DNA of 23,749 bases. Source: Eubacteriales bacterium. GTDB taxonomy: Bacteria; Bacillota_A; Clostridia; Lachnospirales; Lachnospiraceae. The first letter of the stretch is position 1. Every line of letters starts with the position of its first letter. Position numbers and translations under genes: made by a program. The stretch is taken from positions 1 to 23,749 of the forward strand of contig JAUNJL010000037.1 in the NCBI GenBank assembly GCA_030533315.1. Direction: 5' to 3'. The notes beneath the pieces were generated by a model. It was not told where the DNA came from. It did no database searches and saw only the letters and a list, made by a program, of their open reading frames with translations. This document shows, in pieces, positions 10,825-18,785 of this stretch.

Positions 10825-12057
10825 ATGACAAACAATCGGATGGGTGATCTGGACTTTGAGCAGACGGCTGTCTTTGAGCCGGCCAAGGACTTTGAGTTTA
10901 CCAGGAGGGCTGCCCAGAGGTTCCGGCAGGTGGTAAGTCTGGAAAGCTTTGAAGAGGAAGATGCGGACGTGATCTTCCACTATTTGTACAAGGAGATGGA
11001 GCTGGTCTCCTTCGGGGATTATCTGAAACGCTACATATACGAGAGAGCCGGGCTGGAGGAGCCGTTCCATCAGGTTCCCCAGGAGGTGTATCGGGACATT
11101 GCCGTGGATTCTTTTCGGGAGACCTGCACCCCAAAATCCATGAATCCCACCTCCACCAAGCTTCCTGCCCTGGTGAACAACTGGCTGACCCAGGCGTCCG
11201 TCAAAAGGGAGACTGTCTTTCTTTTAGGCTTCGGCCTTCGGATGACGGCGAGGGATGTGTCGGATTTTCTGACCAGGGTGCTGAGGGAGCAGGATTTTGA
11301 CTTCCACAATCCAGAGGAGGTGATCTATTGGTACTGCTACAGGATGCAGCTTTCCTATGGAAAGGCGGAGGAGTACAAGCAGAGATACCAAGGTCTCCCT
11401 CCTTCCTCGGACAAGGAGCAGGGGATCCGCATTTTTACCGGGGAGACGGAGCTGGACAATGAGGAGACGCTCTTCCTATACTTATCCTGCCTGAAGGCGG
11501 GCTGGGAGGATCCCAGATCCGAAAAGAGCCAGGCCTTCCTGGAGTTCTCCCGTCTGCTTGAGAGGGCCAGGGAGATCATTGCCTCCATGTACCAGAGGGA
11601 TGAGGAGGAAAAGGGGAGGAACAAGGTTTGGACGGCGAAGATGATCACTCCCTCCGATTTGGAAAAGGTGATCTGCAGCGGCATTCCCATCAACAAAATG
11701 GGAAATCTGAAAAAGATGTCCGCCTCCATCCTGGCCAAGCATTTCAGCCAGAAGCGGTTCAGCCGCCAAAGGATCACCAACATCCTGAACCACAAGTTCC
11801 CCGTGGAGCGCTTCGACCTTCTGACCCTGGAATTTTTTATCATCTCCCAGGAGATGGCGGACGAGGATCCCTACCGGCGCTATCAGGACTTCATCCATGC
11901 GGCGCAGGAGATCCTGACGAAATGCGGGATGAGTGAGATCTATATAGTGAATCCTTATGAGTGTTTCCTTTTGATGTGCCTTCTGACGGACTGCCCCCTG
12001 GCCGTGTTTTCAGAAATTTGGGAAATGTCCTACGAGGAAAAAGCAGGAGAGTATTGA
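10825..12057 (+). CDS. Unrecognised 410-residue protein, third gene of the kinase-phosphatase set
   Basis: I do not recognise a family. The protein is soluble, with no signal peptide or membrane helix, mixed charge and helix-rich appearance. Near the N-terminus FEQTAVFEP (residues 11-19, Thr14) resembles the ETTSVF site that PknB/PknG-type kinases phosphorylate in GarA and OdhI. The middle (about 110-190) contains LPALVNNWLTQASVKRETVFL and a helical LGFGLRMTARDVSDFL segment. Around 285-345 a basic stretch, with KRFSRQRITNILNHKFPVE and a long hydrophobic helix after it, might bind nucleic acid or a partner. It follows the phosphatase by 70 bases on the same strand. GGAGG at 10807-10811 serves ATG 10825 with a rather long spacing. 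An in-frame TAG just upstream rules out an earlier start. A role as substrate or effector of the kinase is inference from position and the Thr14 motif. Confidence 0.8.
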   Translation: MTNNRMGDLDFEQTAVFEPAKDFEFTRRAAQRFRQVVSLESFEEEDADVIFHYLYKEMELVSFGDYLKRYIYERAGLEEPFHQVPQEVYRDIAVDSFRETCTPKSMNPTSTKLPALVNNWLTQASVKRETVFLLGFGLRMTARDVSDFLTRVLREQDFDFHNPEEVIYWYCYRMQLSYGKAEEYKQRYQGLPPSSDKEQGIRIFTGETELDNEETLFLYLSCLKAGWEDPRSEKSQAFLEFSRLLERAREIIASMYQRDEEEKGRNKVWTAKMITPSDLEKVICSGIPINKMGNLKKMSASILAKHFSQKRFSRQRITNILNHKFPVERFDLLTLEFFIISQEMADEDPYRRYQDFIHAAQEILTKCGMSEIYIVNPYECFLLMCLLTDCPLAVFSEIWEMSYEEKAGEY

Positions 12058-12122
12058 TGCCCAGGCGGGACCTGCTCGCCGCTCCGCGCGGTCCTTCTCG
12101 ACGCCGGCGACTTCCAAAAGCC

Positions 12123-12169
12123 GATCCAGCTCAAGGAAAGCCGCCTGCGGCGAGAAGTCGGATTTTGGC
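12123..12169 (+). repeat. Dispersed 47-bp repeat, copy A
   Basis: This copy matches 13849-13895 at about 38 of 47 positions in the same orientation, without gaps; the differences are all transitions. It shares the core GCTCAAGGAAAG and a small hairpin, CGCC-TGC-GGCG (142-152 within 12100s), and ends in TTTTGGC. It abuts the 4Fe-4S pseudogene. Confidence 0.65.
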
Positions 12170-12425
12170 ATTGCACCCACTTATTTCTGCAAATATCTTT
12201 GCCTTCTGGGGGCCTTTTATGCCCTCTTTCACCGCTTCAGCCTTTATCAGATGAATCTGGATCAAAAGAAATGCGTCGGCTGCAAAAGGTGTGAAGAGGT
12301 CTGCCCCATGGAGATAAAGGCGGCAAAACATCAACACCCCAGAATGTATCCGGTGGGGCAGGTGCAAAACCGCCTGCAGGGGCAATCTCCTGGGGATTTT
12401 GCAGCGGGAGCAAAAAGGACGGCCG
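12161..12425 (+). pseudogene. Remnant of a membrane 4Fe-4S ferredoxin (NapH-like type), frameshifted
   Basis: From 12161 the frame reads FGIAPTYFCKYLC, then LLGAFYALFHRFSLYQM and a complete 4Fe-4S motif, CVGCKRCEEVCP. This is the layout of polyferredoxin-type membrane proteins, where Cys-rich loops precede two ferredoxin motifs. After the A4 run at 12325-12328 the frame is lost. Shifting by one base restores NINTPECIRWGRCKTACRG, recognisable as the second motif, but with one Cys replaced by Trp and the usual Pro after the last Cys replaced by Arg. The N-terminal membrane part is absent. An ATG at 12251 opens an 85-residue frame, but no ribosome binding site precedes it and it ends in nonsense. 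I call it a decayed fragment; a homopolymer sequencing error alone would not explain the lost Cys. Confidence 0.75.
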
Positions 12426-12464
12426 CTAGATTTTCGTTATCCCAAAACCCAGTGGCCGTCCTTT
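12414..12464. terminator. Possible bidirectional terminator between converging remnants
   Basis: AAAGGACGGCC (12414-12424) and GGCCGTCCTTT (12454-12464) form a perfect 11-bp stem with a 29-base loop. A-rich sequence on the left and T-rich sequence on the right (TTTACTTCTTTT) would give a U-tract in either direction. It lies exactly between the plus-strand ferredoxin remnant and the minus-strand propeller remnant. Confidence 0.55.
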
Positions 12465-12472
12465 ACTTCTTT

Positions 12473-12846
12473 TCAGGTTTTTTGTTCCAGACCGGCAGCC
12501 AAACCTGAAATGCTGCTTGCTATATACCCGCTTCCATTCAATTTACATCTGCATTTTCTTACATCCCACCCATAGGTAACTTCTTGGAAGTAAATATATC
12601 CGTTCTTAATGTTTGCGTTGTTTACATAATTGGGCGTTATCTTTTTAACATTTTTCCCATTTTTGCTCATCAAATACAATGGACCACCATGAGGAAATCC
12701 TTTTGCGGATACGAAAAGCTTACCCTTTACTAATCGCATTTCAGGAGCCCTGTCTCCTACATTCACAATCTTTTTGGCTTTTTATATGATAAACCTTCAG
12801 ATCATAGCATGCTCCTTCGTATTGACAGCCTTCACCATAGTAAAAT
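12473..12846 (-). pseudogene. Remnant of a beta-propeller-like (DUF5050-type) protein, frameshifted
   Basis: On the minus strand one frame (12846 down to about 12780) reads EFYYGEGCQYEGACYDLKVY. The text continues in a second frame (about 12775 down to 12473) as KIVNVGDRAPEMRLVKGKL, then SKNGKNVKKITPNYVNNANI and KNGYIYFQEVTYGWDVRKC. The GYIYF and NGKNVKKIT phrases are typical of extracellular propeller-like repeats in Clostridia. One extra A in the A5 run at 12771-12775 or 12779-12783 accounts for the shift. There is no credible start codon, and the C-terminus runs out after NGSG. It sits immediately downstream of the secreted gene. The family assignment is tentative; the break is visible. 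Confidence 0.55.
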
Positions 12847-13611
12847 TCATATAAAACGAATGCCTGTAACATAATATCCATAATAAGATTTAGGTGCGGC
12901 TTTCACCTGGTAAACTACCGTCATCGTTTTTTTGCTTTTTTCGGTTGAATAATCGTAAGAGCTTTTTGCATAATAATCAACTCTCACGTCAAATGTTTTC
13001 GCTCTGCGGGGAGAGATGCTTTTGATTTTTGAATACATCTTATATGGCGAACTCCAGCCGGAAATAACCACGTTTTTGCCCTTGCGGCTAGCCAATAAAT
13101 AACTGCCCTTTTTATCGTTGGGGAGAGCAGAGACAGAGCATGTCTTCCCAAACAGCTTCCGGGCTGCCGCTTTTACGTATGATTCTTTAATGATAAATTC
13201 TCCATATCCTCCATATTCATCATCACTATTACTTTCTTTCCAATATTTTTGATTCACATTGAATGCACTGCATGCGGTAATAAAAGAATTAGTCAGGCCT
13301 TTTGGCTTTTCCCCTACATCCATCGCAGGGTTACCCAGAAAACCAACCGGCGTATGAAAGCGTGAAATTAATTTTTTAATTTTTGCTTTCTTTGCCGCAC
13401 TTAATTTGCCACGTTTCTTTACAGTAGTCTTGCTCGTCGCTTTGGCTTGAGTAACAGCGCGATCCTTATTTACACTTACATAGCTAAGGCTCCCTTCACC
13501 GTCCTGTGAGGATAAATTTCCAGCGCTTACAGGAATACACATAAACAATGTCAAAATGAATGTAACGGCAACTAATTGATTCCACTTCTTTTTTAAACTA
13601 TTAAGCCTCAT
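12847..13611 (-). CDS. Secreted protein of unknown function
   Basis: The product (254 residues) starts MRLNSLKKKWN, followed by a hydrophobic helix and VSA-G, a good Sec signal peptide with cleavage near residue 30. A Lys/Ala-rich linker follows (about 65-100), then a globular region with several Tyr and the segment AARKLFGKTCSVSALP; no known catalytic motif is visible. The frame is open further upstream, to a TTG at 13716, but I chose ATG 13611 because the signal peptide begins there and AAAGGAG (13623-13629 on the complement) is well placed. It is driven by a perfect consensus promoter about 140 bases upstream. It is the only intact gene in the decayed stretch and points against all its neighbours. 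AT content and codon use differ from the surrounding housekeeping genes, suggesting acquisition. Confidence 0.8.
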   Translation of the reverse strand: MRLNSLKKKWNQLVAVTFILTLFMCIPVSAGNLSSQDGEGSLSYVSVNKDRAVTQAKATSKTTVKKRGKLSAAKKAKIKKLISRFHTPVGFLGNPAMDVGEKPKGLTNSFITACSAFNVNQKYWKESNSDDEYGGYGEFIIKESYVKAAARKLFGKTCSVSALPNDKKGSYLLASRKGKNVVISGWSSPYKMYSKIKSISPRRAKTFDVRVDYYAKSSYDYSTEKSKKTMTVVYQVKAAPKSYYGYYVTGIRFI

Positions 13612-13749
13612 CGCATCTCCCTCTCCTTTACAAATATGGGCACGAAAAAATCTTTCACTTTCTTCATCTAAAATCAACAATCTGCTAAAAATCCCCCCAA
13701 ATGCCTTCTTTGCCAAAGTATTTTCCTTACTGCTTCATTTCTTTACACA

Positions 13750-13778
13750 ATTATATCGGTATGCCGAAATAATGTCAA
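13750..13778 (-). promoter_or_regulatory. Perfect consensus sigma-A promoter of the secreted-protein gene
   Basis: On the minus strand TTGACA (13773-13778) and TATAAT (13750-13755) are separated by exactly 17 bases. Transcription should begin near 13743, giving a leader of about 130 bases before ATG 13611. The spacer contains TCGG-CATA-CCGA, a small inverted repeat. Confidence 0.85.
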
Positions 13779-13848
13779 TCCGTCTGTTTGTCGCTCCTGT
13801 TGTTCTATATTTTTGTCGCTGTCCGCGGATTCTCCGCAAACAGTAACA

Positions 13849-13895
13849 AATCCGGCTCAAGGAAAGTCGCCTACGGCGAGGAACCAGGTTTTGGC
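13849..13895 (+). repeat. Dispersed 47-bp repeat, copy B
   Basis: This is the second copy of the repeat at 12123-12169, in the same orientation. It keeps GGCTCAAGGAAAG, the small hairpin CGCC-TAC-GGCG (13868-13878) and the terminal TTTTGGC. Copies A and B bracket the 1.7-kb stretch holding both pseudogenes and the secreted gene. Confidence 0.65.
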
Positions 13896-14013
13896 TACTC
13901 AAATTTATTGGCCTGTCATTTTCAGCGGGGGGAACATGGCAGGGTGAACAGCAACTGATTTTATTCAAGGGCCAATGGCTGTTGTTTTAGCTATTATTTT
14001 CCTGTAAAATGCC

Positions 14014-14042
14014 TTGACACGCTTATCTTTACGAGCTATAAT
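14014..14042 (+). promoter_or_regulatory. Perfect consensus promoter of the str operon (rpsL-rpsG-fusA)
   Basis: TTGACA (14014-14019) and TATAAT (14037-14042) are separated by 17 bases. The start of transcription should be near 14049. An inverted repeat, CACGCTT (14018-14024) and AAGCGTG (14047-14053), brackets the spacer and -10 box. Confidence 0.9.
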
Positions 14043-14048
14043 CAAAAA

Positions 14049-14152
14049 GCGTGCGAATAAAGCGAGGCTTTTTTTGCATGGGATTGACAATAGCAACCGC
14101 AAGGCCCCATAGAAGCGAAGCTATGGAGATATTAATCGGGAGGTGAAATGGA
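14049..14152 (+). promoter_or_regulatory. Leader of the str operon
   Basis: The transcribed leader before rpsL contains a T7 run (14069-14075) after a weak GC-containing stem, and a clear hairpin, CCATAG (14107-14112) with CTATGG (14121-14126). GGGAGGTG at 14138-14145 is the rpsL ribosome binding site. An early attenuator is conceivable, but the stem before the T-run is weak. Confidence 0.35.
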
Positions 14153-14572
14153 ATGCCAACATTCAACCAGTTAGTAAGAAAAGGACGTGAGACCGCTGTA
14201 AAGAAATCTACAGCACCGGCTCTGCAGAAAACCTACAACTCCTTAAGAAAGAAAGCAGTTGCACAGTCTGCACCGCAGAAGCGTGGCGTTTGCACCGCTG
14301 TGAAGACAGCGACTCCTAAGAAGCCGAACTCAGCTCTTAGAAAGATCGCCAGAGTTCGTCTTTCCAACGGCATCGAGGTAACAAGCTATATTCCAGGAGA
14401 GGGACACAACCTTCAGGAGCACAGCGTTGTTTTGATCCGTGGAGGAAGGGTGAAAGACCTGCCTGGTACCAGATACCACATCATCAGAGGTACCCTGGAT
14501 ACCGCAGGTGTTGCTAACAGAAAGCAGGCCCGTTCCAAATACGGCGCCAAGAGACCGAAAGTTAAGAAATAA
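14153..14572 (+). CDS. rpsL: Ribosomal protein S12
   Basis: The product (139 residues) is S12, a decoding-centre protein of the small subunit. It begins [12 protein letters not shown] and contains [13 protein letters not shown] and [12 protein letters not shown]. Lys57 and Lys101 (equivalent to E. coli Lys43 and Lys88) are the streptomycin-sensitive wild-type residues. Asp102 is the usual site of methylthiolation. Compared with E. coli, about 14 extra residues lie between residues 12 and 43, the long form found in many Firmicutes. The start has a strong GGGAGGTG upstream. It is the first gene of the str operon. Confidence 0.98.
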   Translation: MPTFNQLVRKGRETAVKKSTAPALQKTYNSLRKKAVAQSAPQKRGVCTAVKTATPKKPNSALRKIARVRLSNGIEVTSYIPGEGHNLQEHSVVLIRGGRVKDLPGTRYHIIRGTLDTAGVANRKQARSKYGAKRPKVKK

Positions 14573-14708
14573 TCATCCGAAGTATTGAAGCGGAGAACTA
14601 TAGAGATTTGTACGGTGTTCCATATACCCTGTCGGTTGCGGGTTAAATATAGAACCATTACCAGTGCGAACATGCAATAGTTTTACTGCGTGAGTACCGA
14701 TGAGATAA

Positions 14709-15206
<498 letters not shown>

Positions 15207-15224
15207 TTCAAGGAGGAAAATCCA

Positions 15225-17348
15225 TTGGCTGGAAAAGAAGGAAGAGAATACCCGCTTGAGAGAACCAGGAACATTGGTATCATGGCTCACATCGATGCTG
15301 GTAAAACCACTCTTACAGAACGTATCCTTTATTACACAGGTGTCAACTACAAGATCGGAGATACTCACGAGGGTACTGCTACCATGGACTGGATGGAGCA
15401 GGAGCAGGAGAGAGGTATCACCATCACGTCAGCAGCAACGACCTGCCATTGGACGATGCAGGAAAACTGCAAGCCGAAGGCTGGCGCCCTGGAGCATCGA
15501 ATCAACATCATTGATACCCCGGGCCACGTGGACTTCACCGTGGAGGTTGAGCGTTCCCTGCGTGTACTTGACGGCGCCGTAGGCGTCTTCTGTGCAAAGG
15601 GCGGCGTTGAGCCACAGTCCGAGAACGTATGGCGTCAGGCTGACACCTACAACGTACCTCGTATGGCGTTCATCAACAAGATGGATATCCTGGGTGCGAA
15701 TTTTTACGGCGCCGTAGACCAGATCAGAACCCGTCTGGGGAAGAATGCGATCTGTCTGCAGCTCCCCATTGGAAAAGAGGATACCTTCCAGGGTATCATC
15801 GACTTATTTGAAATGAAGGCTTACATCTTCCACGACGATAAGGGTGAGGACATTGAGATCACCGATATCCCGGAGGATATGCAGGAGGATGCGGAGCTTT
15901 ATCGTACAGAGCTTATTGAGAAGATCTGTGAGCTGGACGACGACTTAATGATGGCTTATCTGGAAGGGGAAGAGCCTTCCGTGGACGAGCTGAAGGCAGC
16001 GCTGAGAAAAGCGACCTGTGAATGTACGGCGGTTCCGGTATGCTGTGGTTCCGCATACAGGAACAGAGGTGTTCAGAAGCTTCTGGATGCGGTTCTTGAG
16101 TATATGCCGGCTCCCACGGACATTCCTCCGATTGACGGCGTTGACATGGAGGGGAATGAGACCGTGAGACACTCCTCTGATGAGGAGCCCTTCTCCGCTC
16201 TTGCGTTCAAGATCATGACGGATCCCTTCGTTGGAAAGCTTGCATATTTCCGCGTGTATTCCGGTACCCTGAACTCTGGTTCCTACGTGTTCAACTCCAC
16301 AAAGGGCAAAAAAGAGCGTGTTGGCCGTATCCTTCAGATGCATGCCAACAAGCGTATGGAGCTGGACAAGGTGTACTCCGGCGATATCGCTGCTGCCATC
16401 GGCTTTAAGTTCACCACCACCGGTGATACGATCTGCGATGACCAGCATCCCGTGATCCTGGAGTCCATGGAGTTTCCGGAGCCAGTTATCGAGCTGGCCA
16501 TCGAGCCGAAGACCAAGGCAGGACAGGGCAAGCTGGGCGAGGCTCTTGCCAAGCTTGCGGAGGAGGATCCCACCTTCCGTGCACACACAGACAAGGAGAC
16601 AGGCCAGACCATTATTGCCGGTATGGGCGAGCTTCATCTGGATATTATCGTTGACCGTCTTCTCCGTGAGTTCCACGTGGAGGCCAACGTGGGTGCTCCT
16701 CAGGTTGCCTACAAGGAGACCTTCACCAAGTCCGTTGAGGTGGACAGCAAGTATGCAAAGCAGTCCGGTGGACGTGGACAGTACGGCCACTGTAAGGTGC
16801 GGTTCGAGCCCATGGATGCCAATGGTGAAGAGCTGTATAAGTTTGAATCCAGCGTTGTGGGCGGTGCTATTCCCAAGGAATATATCCCAGCCGTAGGCGA
16901 GGGTATCGAGGAAGCCATGAGGGCCGGTATCCTGGGCGGTTATCCGGTCGTTGGCGTATATGCCAACGTGTTCGACGGCTCCTACCATGAGGTGGACTCC
17001 TCCGAGATGGCGTTCCACATCGCCGGTTCTCTGGCATTCAAGGACGCCATGCACAAGGCTTCTCCCATCCTTCTTGAGCCTATCATGAAGGTGGAGGTGA
17101 CCACGCCGGAGGACTATATGGGTGATGTTATCGGTGACATCAACTCCCGCCGTGGACGTATCGAGGGTATGGAGGACATCGGCGGCGGCAAGATGATCCG
17201 CGGCTATGTACCCCTTTCCGAGATGTTCGGATATGCCACAGACCTGCGTTCCAGAACACAGGGACGAGGCAACTATTCCATGTTCTTTGAGAAGTATGAG
17301 CCGGTTCCGAAGAATGTTCAGGAGAAGGTATTGGCAAAGAAGGATTGA
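15225..17348 (+). CDS. fusA: Elongation factor G
   Basis: The product (707 residues) is the GTPase that drives tRNA and mRNA translocation on the ribosome. GTP-binding motifs are AHIDAGKTT (21-29), DTPGHVDF (from 97) and NKMD (151-154). The domain IV tip and [12 protein letters not shown] are present, as is the C-terminal [21 protein letters not shown]. Length is near the usual 690-705. The start is TTG at 15225: AGGAGGA lies at 15211-15217 and the protein then reads [20 protein letters not shown]. It sits 18 bases after rpsG in the standard str order. Downstream, 226 bases with hairpins precede the separately promoted tuf. Confidence 0.98.
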   Translation: MAGKEGREYPLERTRNIGIMAHIDAGKTTLTERILYYTGVNYKIGDTHEGTATMDWMEQEQERGITITSAATTCHWTMQENCKPKAGALEHRINIIDTPGHVDFTVEVERSLRVLDGAVGVFCAKGGVEPQSENVWRQADTYNVPRMAFINKMDILGANFYGAVDQIRTRLGKNAICLQLPIGKEDTFQGIIDLFEMKAYIFHDDKGEDIEITDIPEDMQEDAELYRTELIEKICELDDDLMMAYLEGEEPSVDELKAALRKATCECTAVPVCCGSAYRNRGVQKLLDAVLEYMPAPTDIPPIDGVDMEGNETVRHSSDEEPFSALAFKIMTDPFVGKLAYFRVYSGTLNSGSYVFNSTKGKKERVGRILQMHANKRMELDKVYSGDIAAAIGFKFTTTGDTICDDQHPVILESMEFPEPVIELAIEPKTKAGQGKLGEALAKLAEEDPTFRAHTDKETGQTIIAGMGELHLDIIVDRLLREFHVEANVGAPQVAYKETFTKSVEVDSKYAKQSGGRGQYGHCKVRFEPMDANGEELYKFESSVVGGAIPKEYIPAVGEGIEEAMRAGILGGYPVVGVYANVFDGSYHEVDSSEMAFHIAGSLAFKDAMHKASPILLEPIMKVEVTTPEDYMGDVIGDINSRRGRIEGMEDIGGGKMIRGYVPLSEMFGYATDLRSRTQGRGNYSMFFEKYEPVPKNVQEKVLAKKD

Positions 17349-17355
17349 TGGAGGA

Positions 17356-17404
17356 CGGCTCGGTTTGCCTGAGCCGGGATGGCGGCTCCCGCCGGTTTGG
17401 GAGC
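17356..17404 (+). other. GC-rich hairpins after fusA
   Basis: Two stems lie soon after the fusA stop: CGGCTC/GAGCCG (from 17356) and GCTCCC (17385-17390) with GGGAGC (17399-17404). No T-tract follows, so this is not a classic terminator. They may slow polymerase or protect the 3' end of the fusA message. Confidence 0.4.
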
Positions 17405-17470
17405 GGTCCTATGGCCCCATCTGAGCGGTGAAAAACTGCGATTATAGATCGAGAATATTTATTGAAAATA

Positions 17471-17513
17471 CTTGCAAATATCCTTGATTTGCAATATAAT
17501 CAAGGATAGCAAG
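17471..17513. promoter_or_regulatory. Inverted repeat covering the tuf promoter, possible operator
   Basis: ATCCTTGATT (17480-17489) and AATCAAGGAT (17498-17507) are perfect 10-bp arms around an 8-base centre. An outer pair, CTTGC (17471-17475) and GCAAG (17509-17513), extends the symmetry. The repeat spans from the -35 box to the start point, so most of it is not transcribed. A DNA-binding regulator is therefore more likely than an RNA structure. Confidence 0.6.
17472..17500 (+). promoter_or_regulatory. tuf promoter
   Basis: TTGCAA (17472-17477) and a perfect TATAAT (17495-17500) are separated by 17 bases. Transcription should start near 17507, giving a leader of about 65 bases. The leader holds a small hairpin (GCTCT...AGAGC, 17531-17548) and AAGGAGGA at 17557-17564. 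Confidence 0.85.
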
Positions 17514-17573
17514 TTTAAAACCGAAATAGCGCTCTATGTAGAGAGAGCCGATTTTTAAGGAGGACGTTTTAAA

Positions 17574-18767
17574 ATGGCAAAAGCTAAGTTTGAGAGAACA
17601 AAACCGCATTGTAACATTGGTACCATTGGACACGTTGACCATGGTAAAACTACTTTGACTGCAGCAATCACAAAGGTTCTGTCCGAGAGAGTTGCCGGAA
17701 ACACAGCTACCGATTTCGAGAACATCGACAAGGCTCCAGAGGAGAGAGAGCGTGGTATCACCATCTCTACCGCACACGTTGAGTACGAGACAGATAAAAG
17801 ACACTATGCACACGTTGACTGCCCAGGCCATGCCGACTACGTTAAGAACATGATCACCGGTGCTGCTCAGATGGACGGCGCTATCCTGGTTGTTGCCGCT
17901 ACAGACGGTGTTATGGCTCAGACGAAGGAGCACATCCTTCTTTCCCGTCAGGTAGGCGTTCCCTACATCGTTGTATTCATGAACAAGTGTGACATGGTAG
18001 ACGACGAGGAGCTTCTTGAGCTGGTAGAGATGGAGATCCGTGACCTGCTGAGCGAGTATGACTTCCCGGGAGATGACATTCCGGTTATCCAGGGATCCGC
18101 TCTGAAGGCTCTGGAGGATCCTCATGGCGAGTGGGGCGACAAGGTTATGGAGCTGATGGATGCTGTTGACAAGTATATTCCGGATCCGCAGCGTGACACC
18201 GACAAGCCTTTCGTTATGCCTGTGGAGGACGTATTCTCCATCACCGGACGTGGTACCGTTGCTACTGGTAGAGTAGAGGCTGGTGTTCTTCACGTATCCG
18301 AGGAAGTTGAGATCGTTGGTATCAAGGAAGAGACCCGTAAGGTTGTTGTTACCGGTATCGAGATGTTCCGTAAGCTTCTTGACGAGGCTCAGGCTGGTGA
18401 TAACATCGGTGCCCTTCTTCGTGGCGTTCAGAGAAACGAGATCGAGAGAGGACAGGTTCTTGCAAAGCCAGGTACCATTACCTGCCACACCAAGTTCACC
18501 GCTCAGGTTTACGTTCTGACCAAGGACGAGGGTGGCCGTCATACACCTTTCTTCAACAACTATCGTCCTCAGTTCTACTTCAGAACAACGGACGTTACAG
18601 GCGTGATCTCTCTTCCAGAGGGAACCGAGATGTGTATGCCTGGCGATAACATCGAGATGACCATCGAGCTGATCCACCCCATCGCTATGGGCCAGGGTCT
18701 TACCTTCGCTATCCGTGAGGGTGGACGTACTGTAGGATCTGGACGTGTTGCTTCCGTTATCGAGTAA
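17574..18767 (+). CDS. tuf: Elongation factor Tu
   Basis: The product (397 residues, the normal length) is the GTPase that delivers aminoacyl-tRNA to the ribosome. GHVDHGKTT (19-27), [12 protein letters not shown] and the SALKALED segment give the G-domain motifs. Domains 2 and 3 follow, ending in [19 protein letters not shown] nine bases before ATG 17574 gives a strong start. Codon use is strongly biased, as expected for a very highly expressed gene. It has its own promoter and a strong terminator. No second tuf copy is in the window. Confidence 0.99.
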   Translation: MAKAKFERTKPHCNIGTIGHVDHGKTTLTAAITKVLSERVAGNTATDFENIDKAPEERERGITISTAHVEYETDKRHYAHVDCPGHADYVKNMITGAAQMDGAILVVAATDGVMAQTKEHILLSRQVGVPYIVVFMNKCDMVDDEELLELVEMEIRDLLSEYDFPGDDIPVIQGSALKALEDPHGEWGDKVMELMDAVDKYIPDPQRDTDKPFVMPVEDVFSITGRGTVATGRVEAGVLHVSEEVEIVGIKEETRKVVVTGIEMFRKLLDEAQAGDNIGALLRGVQRNEIERGQVLAKPGTITCHTKFTAQVYVLTKDEGGRHTPFFNNYRPQFYFRTTDVTGVISLPEGTEMCMPGDNIEMTIELIHPIAMGQGLTFAIREGGRTVGSGRVASVIE

Positions 18768-18785
18768 TCTTTGCTCATTAGGGCG

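Noticed and set aside
12251..12508. 85-residue ferredoxin-like gene as an intact CDS
   Set aside because: The frame begins in the middle of family-like text that extends upstream, shifts after the first motif and ends in nonsense; recorded as a pseudogene.
13735..13968. 77-residue minus-strand frame before the str operon
   Set aside because: It spans repeat copy B and the secreted gene's promoter, has Arg/Cys-rich random text, and lacks a ribosome binding site.
15945..17054. 369-residue minus-strand open frame inside fusA
   Set aside because: Shadow of fusA; no start signal and no known motif.
17442..18677. 411-residue minus-strand open frame inside tuf
   Set aside because: Shadow of tuf caused by its extreme codon bias; it also runs through the tuf promoter and leader.
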